Shown piece after piece: positions 38,127 through 46,316 of a stretch of 64,000 nucleotides of DNA. The notes beneath the pieces were generated by a model. It worked only from the letters and a program-made list of their open reading frames with translations, was not told the DNA's origin and did not search any database. Position 1 is the stretch's first letter. Each line of letters begins with the position of its first letter. Location of the stretch: NCBI RefSeq assembly GCF_000758305.1, contig NZ_CP009458.1:4340001-4404000 (forward strand), in the 5' to 3' direction. The DNA is from Cedecea neteri. Lineage in GTDB: Bacteria > Pseudomonadota > Gammaproteobacteria > Enterobacterales > Enterobacteriaceae. Position numbers and translations under genes: made by a program.

Positions 38127-38414
38127 GGGATAACCGCCGTTTGATACCAGTCTCTTCCCCCCTGCAATCGCGAAATTACGCGGCAAGAAGGCAACAAAGT
38201 GACAGCAGCATGACAGCGGAGCAGCCTCTGGCAACAGGTTAAGGTGGAATTATTTAATTACGTGATTTGGCTACGCAATTTCTGACGCTCTGTAGGTAAA
38301 TTCTGACAAGCGAGCATAGGAATTGTAAATTGTTTGTACTAGCATAAACCGATTCTTTATTTATATGCATCCGGGCATGGCTCCTGGCGGCAGTGTCCAA
38401 GCGGATTTGCGGTA

Positions 38415-41400
38415 ATGATTATCAAAAATAGACAAACAGAAGCCGCCTCCCACTCCTTGATACTGCTGGCTGGCTTAGGGTTACTCAGCTTTATTTTCAC
38501 CCTCTACTCTCTGGAACTGACGGTAAAAGGCACCGATTTGGTGCCTATCTGGTTTACCACTTCGGTGATGATGGCGGCGTTTTTCCGTTCTCCTATCCGT
38601 CAGTGGCTGGCAATTGCCGTGGTCTGCGCGCTGGGCAGTATTACAGCCAGCGCCGTCGTTTTTCCCTTTAGCGGGCTAAATATCTCGTTAACCGCAATAA
38701 ATCTGATCGAAGCACTGCTGGGTGCTTTGTTGTTACGCCGCTTTTTGCCGCGGAAAAACCCCTTACAAAATCTCAATAACTGGGCTCGGCTTGCCCTGTG
38801 CAGTGCGGCGATCCCCCCGCTGGTTGGCGGCTTGCTGGTTACACTATTGCCAATACCGGTTGACTCTTCCGTCCTGAAAACCTTCTTTATTTGGGTACTG
38901 TCCGAATCCATCGGGGCGCTGGCGGTAATGCCGGCAGGGCTGCTGTTTAAGCCTTATTATTTACTCCGTCACCGCAAAGCCGCTTTGCTGTTTGAAACCG
39001 TGGCCACCTTCGCCGTCACGCTGGCGCTCAGCTATTTTTCATTAATTTATCTGCCCTGGCCGTTCACTTTTATCATCGTCATTCTGATGTGGAGCGCCAT
39101 TCGGCTGCCGCGTCTGGAAGCCTTTATTATTTTCCTTGTCACGCTGATGATGGTCTCCGCGATGATAGCCATCGGCAAGTTCCCGATGTTAACGCCCCAC
39201 CCTCGCGTGCTGGAATATGCGCCGTGGCTGCCGTTCCTGCTGATTCTGCTTCCGGCAAACGTCATCACAATGGTGATGTACTCCTCCCGCACAGAGCGTA
39301 AACACATCACCGAAAGCGAAACGCGCTTTCGTAACGCCATGGAATACTCGGCTATTGGCATGGCGCTGGTCTCTACCGAAGGCAAATGGCTACAGGTGAA
39401 TAAATCACTGTGCAAATTCCTCGGTTACTCCAGCGAAGAGTTGAGCGATCTCACCTTCCAGCAAATTACCTGGCCCGAAGATTTGAATCTCGATCTGCAG
39501 CACCTGAGCAAACTCGAGGCCGGGCACATCAATAGCTATTCAATGGAAAAGCGCTATTACACCAGCGCGGGCAATGTTGTGTGGGCCATGCTCACGGCGT
39601 CCGTTGTGCGTCATACCGACGGCACGCCGCTCTACTACATCGCCCAGATTGAAGACATCAACGACCTGAAGCATACCGAGTGGATCAACAAGCGGCTGAT
39701 GGAGCGAATTACGCTTGCCAATGAAGCCGGCGGCATCGGTATCTGGGAGTGGGATCTGACCAACGATGTCATCAGTTGGGATAAGCGGATGTTTGAGCTT
39801 TACGACGTGCCGCCGCATACCAAACCCACCTACCAGCTCTGGCTGGACAGGCTGGTCAAAGAAGATCTCGCCCACTCGGAAACCGTTATTCGCGAGTCGT
39901 TAAAAAACCGCCTGCCGTTTAAGCTTGAATTTCGTATCCATGTCAAAGACGGGATCCGCCATATCCGTTCCCTGGCTAACCGCGTGCTGAATAAGAACGG
40001 TGACGTGGAACGGCTGCTGGGTATTAATATGGATATGACCGAGGTTAAGCAGCTCAACGAAGCGCTATACCAGGAAAAAGAACGGCTGCACATCACGCTG
40101 GACTCGATCGGCGAAGCGGTAATTTGTACTGATGTCGACATGAATGTCACCTTTATGAACCCAGTGGCCGAGAAGCTCAGCGGCTGGGCGCAGGAAGCGG
40201 CCATCGGCCAGCACATTCTGGCGATTCTGCGTATCACCTTCGGCGATAACGGCCCGGTGATGGAAAACATACACAGCGGCGATTTTTCTCGTAGCGCCAT
40301 CGAGCAGGACGTCGTGCTGCATTGCCGCAACGGCGGCAGCTACGACATCCACTACACCATTACGCCACTGACCACGCTGGACGGCCAAAGTATTGGCTCC
40401 GTGCTGGTTATCCAGGATGTCACCGAATCCCGGAAGATGCTCAAACAGCTGAGCTACAGCGCCTCCCACGATAGCCTGACGCACCTGGCCAACCGGGTAA
40501 GCTTTGAGAATCACCTGAAGCGTCTACTGCAGGGCGCGATTGAACACCGCCAGCACCATGCGCTGGTGTTCATTGACCTCGACCGTTTTAAAGCCGTAAA
40601 TGACTCCGCAGGCCATGCCGCCGGTGATGCTTTGCTGCGGGAGCTGGCGGCCATGATGCTGAGTATGCTGCGCACGGGGGATTTCCTTGCCCGCCTCGGC
40701 GGCGACGAGTTTGGTTTGCTGCTGCCTGATTGCTCCACTGAAAACGCGCGCTACATCTCTGAGCGCATCATTCGCAGTATCAACGACTACCACTTTATGT
40801 GGGATGGCCGCCTGCACCGCATCGGCGCCAGCGCCGGGATCACCCACATTGACGGCGATAATGCTATCGCGTCTGAAGTGCTTTCCCAGGCCGATATTGC
40901 CTGTTACGCCTCGAAAAACAACGGCCGCGGCCAGGTCACGGTTTATGAGCCGCACCGCCACTATATGGAGCAAGGGCGCGATACCATGCCGCTCGACGAA
41001 CAGTGGCAGGTGATTAAAGACAATCCCCTCCTGATGATAGCGATGGCGGTTGCGCCACCGCGTATCCCGGAGTCCACCTGTTTCTATCTCCTGACCCTGC
41101 GCTTCTGGGGCAACGAAGGGGACGTTATCAACGAACCCGCATTCCGCTCAGGCCTGGCCGACCCGGCGCTTCACCATGCGCTGGATCGCCGTGTGTTTAG
41201 CGAATTTTTTGAGAAGTATGCCACTCAGGTCGCCATGAAAGGCTTTGGCGTCGCGCTGCCTGTTTCCGGTGCAGGTTTGGTCAGCGACACTTTCGTCAAT
41301 GAGCTTCTGGAACAGCTGTCCACCAGCCGGATGCCCGCTCGTCTGCTGCACCTGACGATTCAAAGCAGCGATTTGCTTACGGAGCCACAGCGCGCGTATG

Positions 41401-41747
41401 CCAACCTGAAGCGGCTGCGCAAAGCCGGTTGTCGCATGGTGCTTAGCCACGTTGGGCGCGATCTGGAGCTGTTTAATACCCTGAGCCATCATCTGTTCGA
41501 CTACGTGATGTTAGATCCCGACCTGATCCTCAACGTGCACTGTAATCTGATGGACGAAATGATGGTGACGATTGTGCACGGTCATGCCCAACGTATGACG
41601 CTGCAAACTATCGCCGGTCCAGCGGATATGCCTTTGGTGATGGATACGCTGTCGGGCATCGGCATTGATTTAATCTATGGGGAAACCATCGCCCAGCCGC
41701 AGCCGCTGGAGCTGCTGCTGGCTAACAGTTATTTCGGCATTAACTGA
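38415..41747 (+). CDS. dgcE: Diguanylate cyclase DgcE (YegE) with MASE1, PAS, GGDEF and degenerate EAL domains
   Basis: 1110 residues. An N-terminal MASE1-type sensory domain with about eight to ten membrane helices covers residues 15-290. Three PAS-like domains (about 300-670) follow, each carrying a typical PAC-type segment such as MEYSAIGMALVS or VLVIQDVTES. The GGDEF active site at about residue 762 is intact (ARLGGDEFGLLLPD), so it should make c-di-GMP from GTP. The C-terminal EAL-like domain has lost the EAL triplet (FYLLTLRFWGNEGD in its place), so no phosphodiesterase activity is expected. In E. coli DgcE is the top-level cyclase controlling CsgD and biofilm matrix. The gene end overlaps convergent alkA by 8 bp. 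Confidence 0.94.
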   Translation: MIIKNRQTEAASHSLILLAGLGLLSFIFTLYSLELTVKGTDLVPIWFTTSVMMAAFFRSPIRQWLAIAVVCALGSITASAVVFPFSGLNISLTAINLIEALLGALLLRRFLPRKNPLQNLNNWARLALCSAAIPPLVGGLLVTLLPIPVDSSVLKTFFIWVLSESIGALAVMPAGLLFKPYYLLRHRKAALLFETVATFAVTLALSYFSLIYLPWPFTFIIVILMWSAIRLPRLEAFIIFLVTLMMVSAMIAIGKFPMLTPHPRVLEYAPWLPFLLILLPANVITMVMYSSRTERKHITESETRFRNAMEYSAIGMALVSTEGKWLQVNKSLCKFLGYSSEELSDLTFQQITWPEDLNLDLQHLSKLEAGHINSYSMEKRYYTSAGNVVWAMLTASVVRHTDGTPLYYIAQIEDINDLKHTEWINKRLMERITLANEAGGIGIWEWDLTNDVISWDKRMFELYDVPPHTKPTYQLWLDRLVKEDLAHSETVIRESLKNRLPFKLEFRIHVKDGIRHIRSLANRVLNKNGDVERLLGINMDMTEVKQLNEALYQEKERLHITLDSIGEAVICTDVDMNVTFMNPVAEKLSGWAQEAAIGQHILAILRITFGDNGPVMENIHSGDFSRSAIEQDVVLHCRNGGSYDIHYTITPLTTLDGQSIGSVLVIQDVTESRKMLKQLSYSASHDSLTHLANRVSFENHLKRLLQGAIEHRQHHALVFIDLDRFKAVNDSAGHAAGDALLRELAAMMLSMLRTGDFLARLGGDEFGLLLPDCSTENARYISERIIRSINDYHFMWDGRLHRIGASAGITHIDGDNAIASEVLSQADIACYASKNNGRGQVTVYEPHRHYMEQGRDTMPLDEQWQVIKDNPLLMIAMAVAPPRIPESTCFYLLTLRFWGNEGDVINEPAFRSGLADPALHHALDRRVFSEFFEKYATQVAMKGFGVALPVSGAGLVSDTFVNELLEQLSTSRMPARLLHLTIQSSDLLTEPQRAYANLKRLRKAGCRMVLSHVGRDLELFNTLSHHLFDYVMLDPDLILNVHCNLMDEMMVTIVHGHAQRMTLQTIAGPADMPLVMDTLSGIGIDLIYGETIAQPQPLELLLANSYFGIN

Positions 41748-42585
41748 CCGGCGTCCAGCCGTCGCTATACCAAATGTGTAGTAGCGCATAGGAGCGCCAC
41801 GGCTGCCAGCGTTCGGCGTAGCGGCGGATCTGCGCCGTTGTCATATCGGGAAAGCGCTGTTTAATCAGGTAATCATCCGGCAAGAAAACGTCGTTGGCCT
41901 GCCAGCCGCGTAGAGCAAAATAGTTGGCGGTCCAGCGCCCGATACCCGGTAATGCTATCAGGGTTTTTATTCCCTGCTCCAGATCATCAGGTAACTGCAG
42001 CGGAAACTGCCCTTTCATCACCTCTCCGGCAAGATGCACAATCGCTTCTGCACGCTTAAGCGACATGCCTAAAGATTTCAGCTGTTGAATATCGCAGTTT
42101 GCCAGCGCCGAGGCATCCGGAAACAGATACCAGTCATCGTTACCTGCAAGCTTATGTCCGAAGGTCTTTGCCACTTTGCCGGTCAATTTTGCCGCCATCG
42201 CCACGCTGACCAATTGCCCGAGAATGGCCCGAATAGCCTGCTCGAACGGGTCCATGCATCCAGGAAGGCGCAGGCCGGGCCGGGCTGCCGCCAGCGTGCC
42301 CAGGCTACTTAAAACCTGCTGCGGATCCTTGTCCAAATCCAGTAAGTTCTTAACACGCTGTAAAACTTCACCTGCCACAGGCTGCAGACCGTCGCTCAGC
42401 GTCACATTAAGGCAAAGATTCTTTTCGTCTGGCTCAAGCGTCACCAACCCGGCATATTCTCCCAGCGCGAAGCTGCGCTGGTAGCGATTTTCGGTGACAA
42501 TTTCCACGCCTTCCACGGCACGCCCCTGCAAAAACCTGAGGATCCATGGCCAGTCATAAGGCGGTTGATAGCTAAGGGTGTACAT
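41740..42585 (-). CDS. alkA: DNA-3-methyladenine glycosylase II
   Basis: 281 residues. Removes alkylated bases such as 3-methyladenine in base-excision repair. The helix-hairpin-helix LIALPGIGRWTANYFALRG and the catalytic Asp in DVFLPDDYLIKQRFPD (second Asp of DD, equivalent to E. coli Asp238) are intact. YALLHIWYSDGW closes the protein. The N-terminal YQPPYDWPWILRFLQGRAV matches the AlkA N-terminal domain. The ATG start agrees with the family. The stop codon lies inside the last codons of dgcE on the other strand. Confidence 0.95.
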   Translation of the reverse strand: MYTLSYQPPYDWPWILRFLQGRAVEGVEIVTENRYQRSFALGEYAGLVTLEPDEKNLCLNVTLSDGLQPVAGEVLQRVKNLLDLDKDPQQVLSSLGTLAAARPGLRLPGCMDPFEQAIRAILGQLVSVAMAAKLTGKVAKTFGHKLAGNDDWYLFPDASALANCDIQQLKSLGMSLKRAEAIVHLAGEVMKGQFPLQLPDDLEQGIKTLIALPGIGRWTANYFALRGWQANDVFLPDDYLIKQRFPDMTTAQIRRYAERWQPWRSYALLHIWYSDGWTPVS

Positions 42586-42746
42586 AAATAATCCTGAAGA
42601 GAATGAGCGTATTAGGCAGGCAACATTGCTTATTTAGCATACCGCCAAATACCGATTTCTGCCTTGCTTTCATATTCAGTTGCCCACGGACCGGCATTCC
42701 GCTAAAGTCGCCCCCCTTCTCACTGGCATGGGGATAATCAAAGAGA

Positions 42747-44099
42747 ATGAAAATCGGTTTTGACTACGGAACGGCGAACTGTTCTGTCGCTATTATGCGC
42801 GATGGAATACCACAGCTGCTGGAGATGGAGAACGGCTCATCACTGCTGCCTTCTATGCTCTGTGCGCCGACGCGTGAAGCGGTAAGCGAGTGGCTCTTCC
42901 GCCACCACGAAGTTCCGGCTACGGGAAGTGAGACCCAGGCGCTGCTGCGCCGCGCAGTGAGCTTTAATCGCGAAGAAGATATTGACGTACTGCCGGGCAG
43001 CGTAAAATTCGGACTAAGCTCACTTAGCCAGTACATGGAAGATCCGGAAGAGGTTTACTTCGTTAAATCGCCGAAGTCCTTCCTCGGCGCCACAGGCCTG
43101 AAGCCGCAGCAGGTCGCGTTATTTGAAGACCTGGTTTGCGCGATGATGCTTCACATTCGCAAACAGGCGGAAAGCCAACTGGACGGAACCATCGACCAGG
43201 CAGTAATTGGCAGACCGATTAACTTCCAGGGGCTAGGCGGCGAAGAGGCCAACCAGCAGGCTCAGGGCATTCTGGAGCGCGCAGCGCACCGCGCTGGCTT
43301 CCGCGACGTGGTGTTTCAGTTTGAACCCGTAGCCGCGGGGCTGGATTTTGAAGCCACGCTTCAGGAAGAAAAACAGGTGCTGGTGGTCGACATTGGCGGC
43401 GGTACCACCGACTGCTCGGTACTGCTGATGGGGCCTGACTGGCACCAGCGTCGCGACCGTGAACAAAGCCTTCTGGGCCATAGCGGCTGCCGCGTGGGCG
43501 GCAACGACCTGGACATTATGCTGGCATTTAAACAGCTGGCTCCGCTGCTTGGCATGGGCGGCCAGACGGAAAAAGGCATCGCGCTGCCGGTATTGCCGTG
43601 GTGGAATGCCGTCGCGATTAACGATGTTCCGGCACAGAATGACTTCTATAGCGCGGCTAACGGTCGTTCGCTCAACGAGCTGGTGCGCGACGCGCGCGAG
43701 CCGGAAAAGGTAGCGTATCTGCAGAAAGTCTGGCGTCAGCGTCTGAGCTACCGCCTTGTCAGGGCAGCAGAAGAGAGCAAAATCTCGCTCTCCAACAGCC
43801 AGCAGGTTTCTGCCCTGCTGCCGTTTATTGCCAAAGACGTAGGCTGCAGCATCAGCCAGGAAGCACTGGAAACCGCCATCAGCCAGCCGCTACAGCGCAT
43901 TATGGAACAGGTCACGCTGGCGATGGATAACAGCCAGGCGAAGCCTGAGGTTATCTACCTGACCGGCGGCAGCGCACGTTCTCCGCTGCTGCGCCATGCT
44001 CTGGCCCAACAGTTGCCGAATATCCCTATTGCCGGGGGCGATGACTTTGGCTCGGTCACTCAAGGGCTTGCCCGCTGGTCAGACGTAGTTTTCAGATAA
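42747..44099 (+). CDS. yegD: Hsp70-family chaperone-like protein YegD
   Basis: 450 residues. DnaK-like ATPase fold without the substrate-binding C-terminal domain. The phosphate-1 loop GFDYGTANCSVAIM is at the N-terminus, the phosphate-2 loop VVDIGGGTTDCSVL is near residue 215 and the adenosine motif YLTGGSARSPLLRHAL is near residue 410. The client and role are not known. The start is ATG with AAGAGA upstream. A strong bidirectional terminator follows the stop. AlkA is divergent from it. Confidence 0.94.
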   Translation: MKIGFDYGTANCSVAIMRDGIPQLLEMENGSSLLPSMLCAPTREAVSEWLFRHHEVPATGSETQALLRRAVSFNREEDIDVLPGSVKFGLSSLSQYMEDPEEVYFVKSPKSFLGATGLKPQQVALFEDLVCAMMLHIRKQAESQLDGTIDQAVIGRPINFQGLGGEEANQQAQGILERAAHRAGFRDVVFQFEPVAAGLDFEATLQEEKQVLVVDIGGGTTDCSVLLMGPDWHQRRDREQSLLGHSGCRVGGNDLDIMLAFKQLAPLLGMGGQTEKGIALPVLPWWNAVAINDVPAQNDFYSAANGRSLNELVRDAREPEKVAYLQKVWRQRLSYRLVRAAEESKISLSNSQQVSALLPFIAKDVGCSISQEALETAISQPLQRIMEQVTLAMDNSQAKPEVIYLTGGSARSPLLRHALAQQLPNIPIAGGDDFGSVTQGLARWSDVVFR

Positions 44100-44120
44100 T
44101 CGCGTTAAAACATACCACTC

Positions 44121-44146
44121 AAACCGCAGGCCTCCTGCGGTTTTTT
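44121..44146. terminator. Bidirectional terminator between yegD and the HigA-like gene
   Basis: AAACCGCAGG-cct-CCTGCGGTTT, a 10-bp stem with a 3-nt loop, followed by T6 on the plus strand and preceded by AAAA-rich DNA. The T-run coincides with the stop codon of the convergent antitoxin gene, so it can serve both. Confidence 0.88.
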
Positions 44147-44447
44147 ATATCTGAAAACGCCGGTCGCTTTCTGGAAACTCCAGATGCAGCGAAAGTTTAC
44201 CGCCCAGCGCCTCAACGTAGCGCTTGAGCGTGAGCACTTTGAGATCGTTACCGCGTTGTTCAATCGCGGCGATTGCCGGTTGCGAAATACCCATTTTTTG
44301 CGCCACTTGTTTTTGAGAAAACCCCTGTTCCTCGCGCACCAGCTGCAACCCGGTTTCCAGAATTAAGACGTCTGTCATTGCGCGGATTTCGGCCTGCTCT
44401 TCCGGCGAGAACTCCGCCATTACTTCAGTTAACGTTTTCATTTTCAT
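44145..44447 (-). CDS. HigA-like antitoxin, XRE-family transcription factor
   Basis: 100 residues. A Cro/C1-type helix-turn-helix is visible around residues 35-75: VREEQGFSQKQVAQKMGISQPAIAAIEQ, then VLTLKRYVEALGGKLSLHLEF. The short N-terminal helix (MKMKTLTEVMAEFSPEEQ) is typical of antitoxins paired with Gp49-type toxins. It overlaps the upstream toxin gene by 23 bp. By family knowledge it should bind and neutralise the toxin and repress its own promoter, where a palindrome is present (44801-44841). It is a HigBA/PF05973-type second gene. The pair stands between yegD and mdtA, where E. coli has yegI/yegJ/pphC/yegL, suggesting a different insertion or loss history. Confidence 0.85.
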   Translation of the reverse strand: MKMKTLTEVMAEFSPEEQAEIRAMTDVLILETGLQLVREEQGFSQKQVAQKMGISQPAIAAIEQRGNDLKVLTLKRYVEALGGKLSLHLEFPESDRRFQI

Positions 44448-44790
44448 CCTCCATTTCTGTCAGGTGATGTGCAAACTGCGTATCGGCCACGTTTATCTGC
44501 GCCTGATAAAAACGCTTATCGTTTGATTTGTCTCCACCACACAGCACAACGGCTCTGCGATGCGGGTCAAAAGCAAAAAAGATCCGATATGGCTTGCCGC
44601 GCCATAGCAAACGTAATTCCTTCATATTGGGATAACGAGATCCCTTTACCGTGTCCGCCTGTGGGCGGCTTAAAGCAGGCCCCCAGAACTCAATATTGCC
44701 GAAGGCCGCCACAAGTCGTTTGCGGAGCTCTACGGGCTGGGCCTGATACCAAAAGTAGAAATAGTCGGTAAATATCACGCGCCATATCAT
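44425..44790 (-). CDS. HigB-like toxin, RelE/Gp49 superfamily
   Basis: 121 residues from ATG 44790, preceded by GAGGTGAG; the GTG just upstream is a possible alternative start. Conserved segments are VKGSRYPNMKELRLLWRG, KPYRIFFAFDPHRRAVVLCGGDKSNDKRFY and the preceding LVAAFGNIEFWGPAL, which match RelE-superfamily Gp49-type mRNA interferases. These act on ribosome-associated mRNA. The C-terminal DEN-rich tail is inside the overlap with the antitoxin. Toxin-first order is characteristic of HigBA systems. No activity can be inferred beyond the family. Confidence 0.85.
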   Translation of the reverse strand: MIWRVIFTDYFYFWYQAQPVELRKRLVAAFGNIEFWGPALSRPQADTVKGSRYPNMKELRLLWRGKPYRIFFAFDPHRRAVVLCGGDKSNDKRFYQAQINVADTQFAHHLTEMEDENENVN

Positions 44791-44800
44791 CACTCACCTC

Positions 44801-44841
44801 ATAAACTATAGATTATATTTGAAATATAAACCACAGTTTAT
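44801..44841. promoter_or_regulatory. Nested palindrome upstream of the HigBA-like operon, candidate operator
   Basis: TTATATTT-g-AAATATAA (44813-44829) is a perfect 8+8 bp palindrome nested between the outer arms ATAAACT (44801-44807) and AGTTTAT (44835-44841). It lies about 10-50 bp upstream of the toxin start, where HigA-type repressors bind. The AT-rich core could also hold the -10 region. Confidence 0.6.
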
Positions 44842-44978
44842 TTTTCACTTCGTGATATGACTACTCCTGGGACTGAAACTTGCGTGACACCTCGGAAAAC
44901 GTTTTGCGAAAAACAGTTTTATTTGGCCACGAAAACATCACTTACTTACTATATGTTGCTAATCTGACAGTACTTCAT

Positions 44979-44996
44979 ATTTCCTCCATCATTGAA
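44979..44996 (+). promoter_or_regulatory. Candidate BaeR box upstream of mdtA
   Basis: The 18-mer ATTTCCTCCATCATTGAA matches the published BaeR box TTTTTCTCCATDATTGGC at 13 of 18 positions. It contains the core CTCCAT-N-ATTG; only the N differs from the D set. It is 66 bp upstream of the mdtA start. BaeR, encoded six genes downstream, activates this operon in E. coli, so the site supports autoregulation here too. Confidence 0.7.
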
Positions 44997-45062
44997 GGGC
45001 TATCCGTTACTAAACTAGTAACATTACGCCTAAAATCGTTTCAGGAAGAGAACACGTCATTT

Positions 45063-46316
45063 ATGAAAGGCACGCAGACTTCTCGCTGGTTGTGGATTAC
45101 AGCCTTTATTCTGGTGGTGATTGCCGCCGTCTGGTTCTGGCACAACCACAATACATCTTCAGGAACCCAGCCCCAGGCTAAATCTGGCCAGGCTTCCGCC
45201 CAGGGCGGTCGACGCGGAATGCGCGGCGGTGCGCTGGCCCCGGTTCAGGCCGCAACGGCAACCACTGAAGCCGTGCCACATTATTTAACCGGCCTTGGCA
45301 CTATCACTGCGGCCAATACCGTGACGGTGCGCAGCCGCGTTGACGGGCAGTTGCTTGCTATTCATTTCCAGGAGGGCCAGCAGGTAAAAGCTGGCGATCT
45401 CCTGGCAGAAATCGACCCAAGCCAGTTTAAAGTCGCGCTGGCACAGGCTCAGGGGCAATTGGCTAAAGATCAGGCCACCCTGGCAAATGCTCGCCGCGAC
45501 CTCGCCCGCTACCAACAGCTGGTAAAAACTAACTTAGTTTCCCGCCAGGATCTCGATACTCAGCTGTCGCTCGTAGAATCCACACTCGGCACGGTTAAGG
45601 CCGATGAAGCCAGCGTAGCCAGCGCCCAGCTGCAGCTTAACTGGAGCCGCGTTACCGCGCCTATCGACGGTCGAGTTGGCCTGAAACAGGTCGATATTGG
45701 CAACCAGATTTCCACCAGCGACACCAATGGTATTGTCGTGCTGACGCAAACGCACCCGATTGACCTGGTCTTTACCCTGCCGGAAAACGACATCGCCACG
45801 GTGATTAAAGCGCAAAAGGCTGGTGAAACGCTGAGCGTTGAAGCCTGGGACCGCACCAACAGCACAAAACTCAGTAGCGGTAAACTGCTGAGCCTTGATA
45901 ACCAAATCGATACCACTACCGGCACTATCAAGCTTAAAGCCCGCTTTGATAATCAGGACGACGCTCTTTTCCCGAACCAGTTTGTGAACGCCCGTATGCT
46001 GGTGGATACCCAGCAGAATGCCGTGGTGATCCCAGCAGGTGCGTTGCAAATGGGCAATGAAGGCCATTTTGTCTGGGTACTGAACAGCGATAACAAAGTC
46101 AGTAAACACCTGGTCACACCGGGAATTCAGGATAGCCAGAAAGTCGTGATCACCGCTGGCGTTTCAGCAGGCGATCGCGTGGTGACCGATGGCATTGACC
46201 GTCTGACGGAAGGCGCACAGGTTGAAGTTGTCGAACCGCACAGCGCGGCTGACGATAACGCGAAACCTGCAGCGCAGTCGAAATCCGGCCACAAACACAA
46301 CGGAGCGCGCTCCTGA
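45063..46316 (+). CDS. mdtA: MdtA, membrane fusion protein of the MdtABC efflux pump
   Basis: 417 residues. A single N-terminal transmembrane segment ([18 protein letters not shown]) anchors a periplasmic adaptor. The lipoyl-like [17 protein letters not shown], the helical hairpin of residues 120-180, and the beta-barrel domain with [20 protein letters not shown] are visible. It connects the MdtB/MdtC transporters to TolC. I chose ATG 45063 (MKGTQTSRW) with AGGAAGAG upstream; an in-frame start at 44880 would lengthen it by 61 unconserved residues. It overlaps mdtB in TGATG. Confidence 0.95.
   Translation: MKGTQTSRWLWITAFILVVIAAVWFWHNHNTSSGTQPQAKSGQASAQGGRRGMRGGALAPVQAATATTEAVPHYLTGLGTITAANTVTVRSRVDGQLLAIHFQEGQQVKAGDLLAEIDPSQFKVALAQAQGQLAKDQATLANARRDLARYQQLVKTNLVSRQDLDTQLSLVESTLGTVKADEASVASAQLQLNWSRVTAPIDGRVGLKQVDIGNQISTSDTNGIVVLTQTHPIDLVFTLPENDIATVIKAQKAGETLSVEAWDRTNSTKLSSGKLLSLDNQIDTTTGTIKLKARFDNQDDALFPNQFVNARMLVDTQQNAVVIPAGALQMGNEGHFVWVLNSDNKVSKHLVTPGIQDSQKVVITAGVSAGDRVVTDGIDRLTEGAQVEVVEPHSAADDNAKPAAQSKSGHKHNGARS

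Noticed and set aside
38366..38396. GCATCCGGGCA followed by a CTCCTGGCGG stretch upstream of dgcE, reminiscent of the start of the wza JUMPStart region
   Set aside because: Only 11 bases are shared with 32494-32504, and the ops sequence GGCGGTAGCGTG is absent. Probably chance.
44880..45062. N-terminal extension of mdtA by 61 residues
   Set aside because: The extension covers the BaeR box and promoter region, and the family N-terminus begins at 45063.
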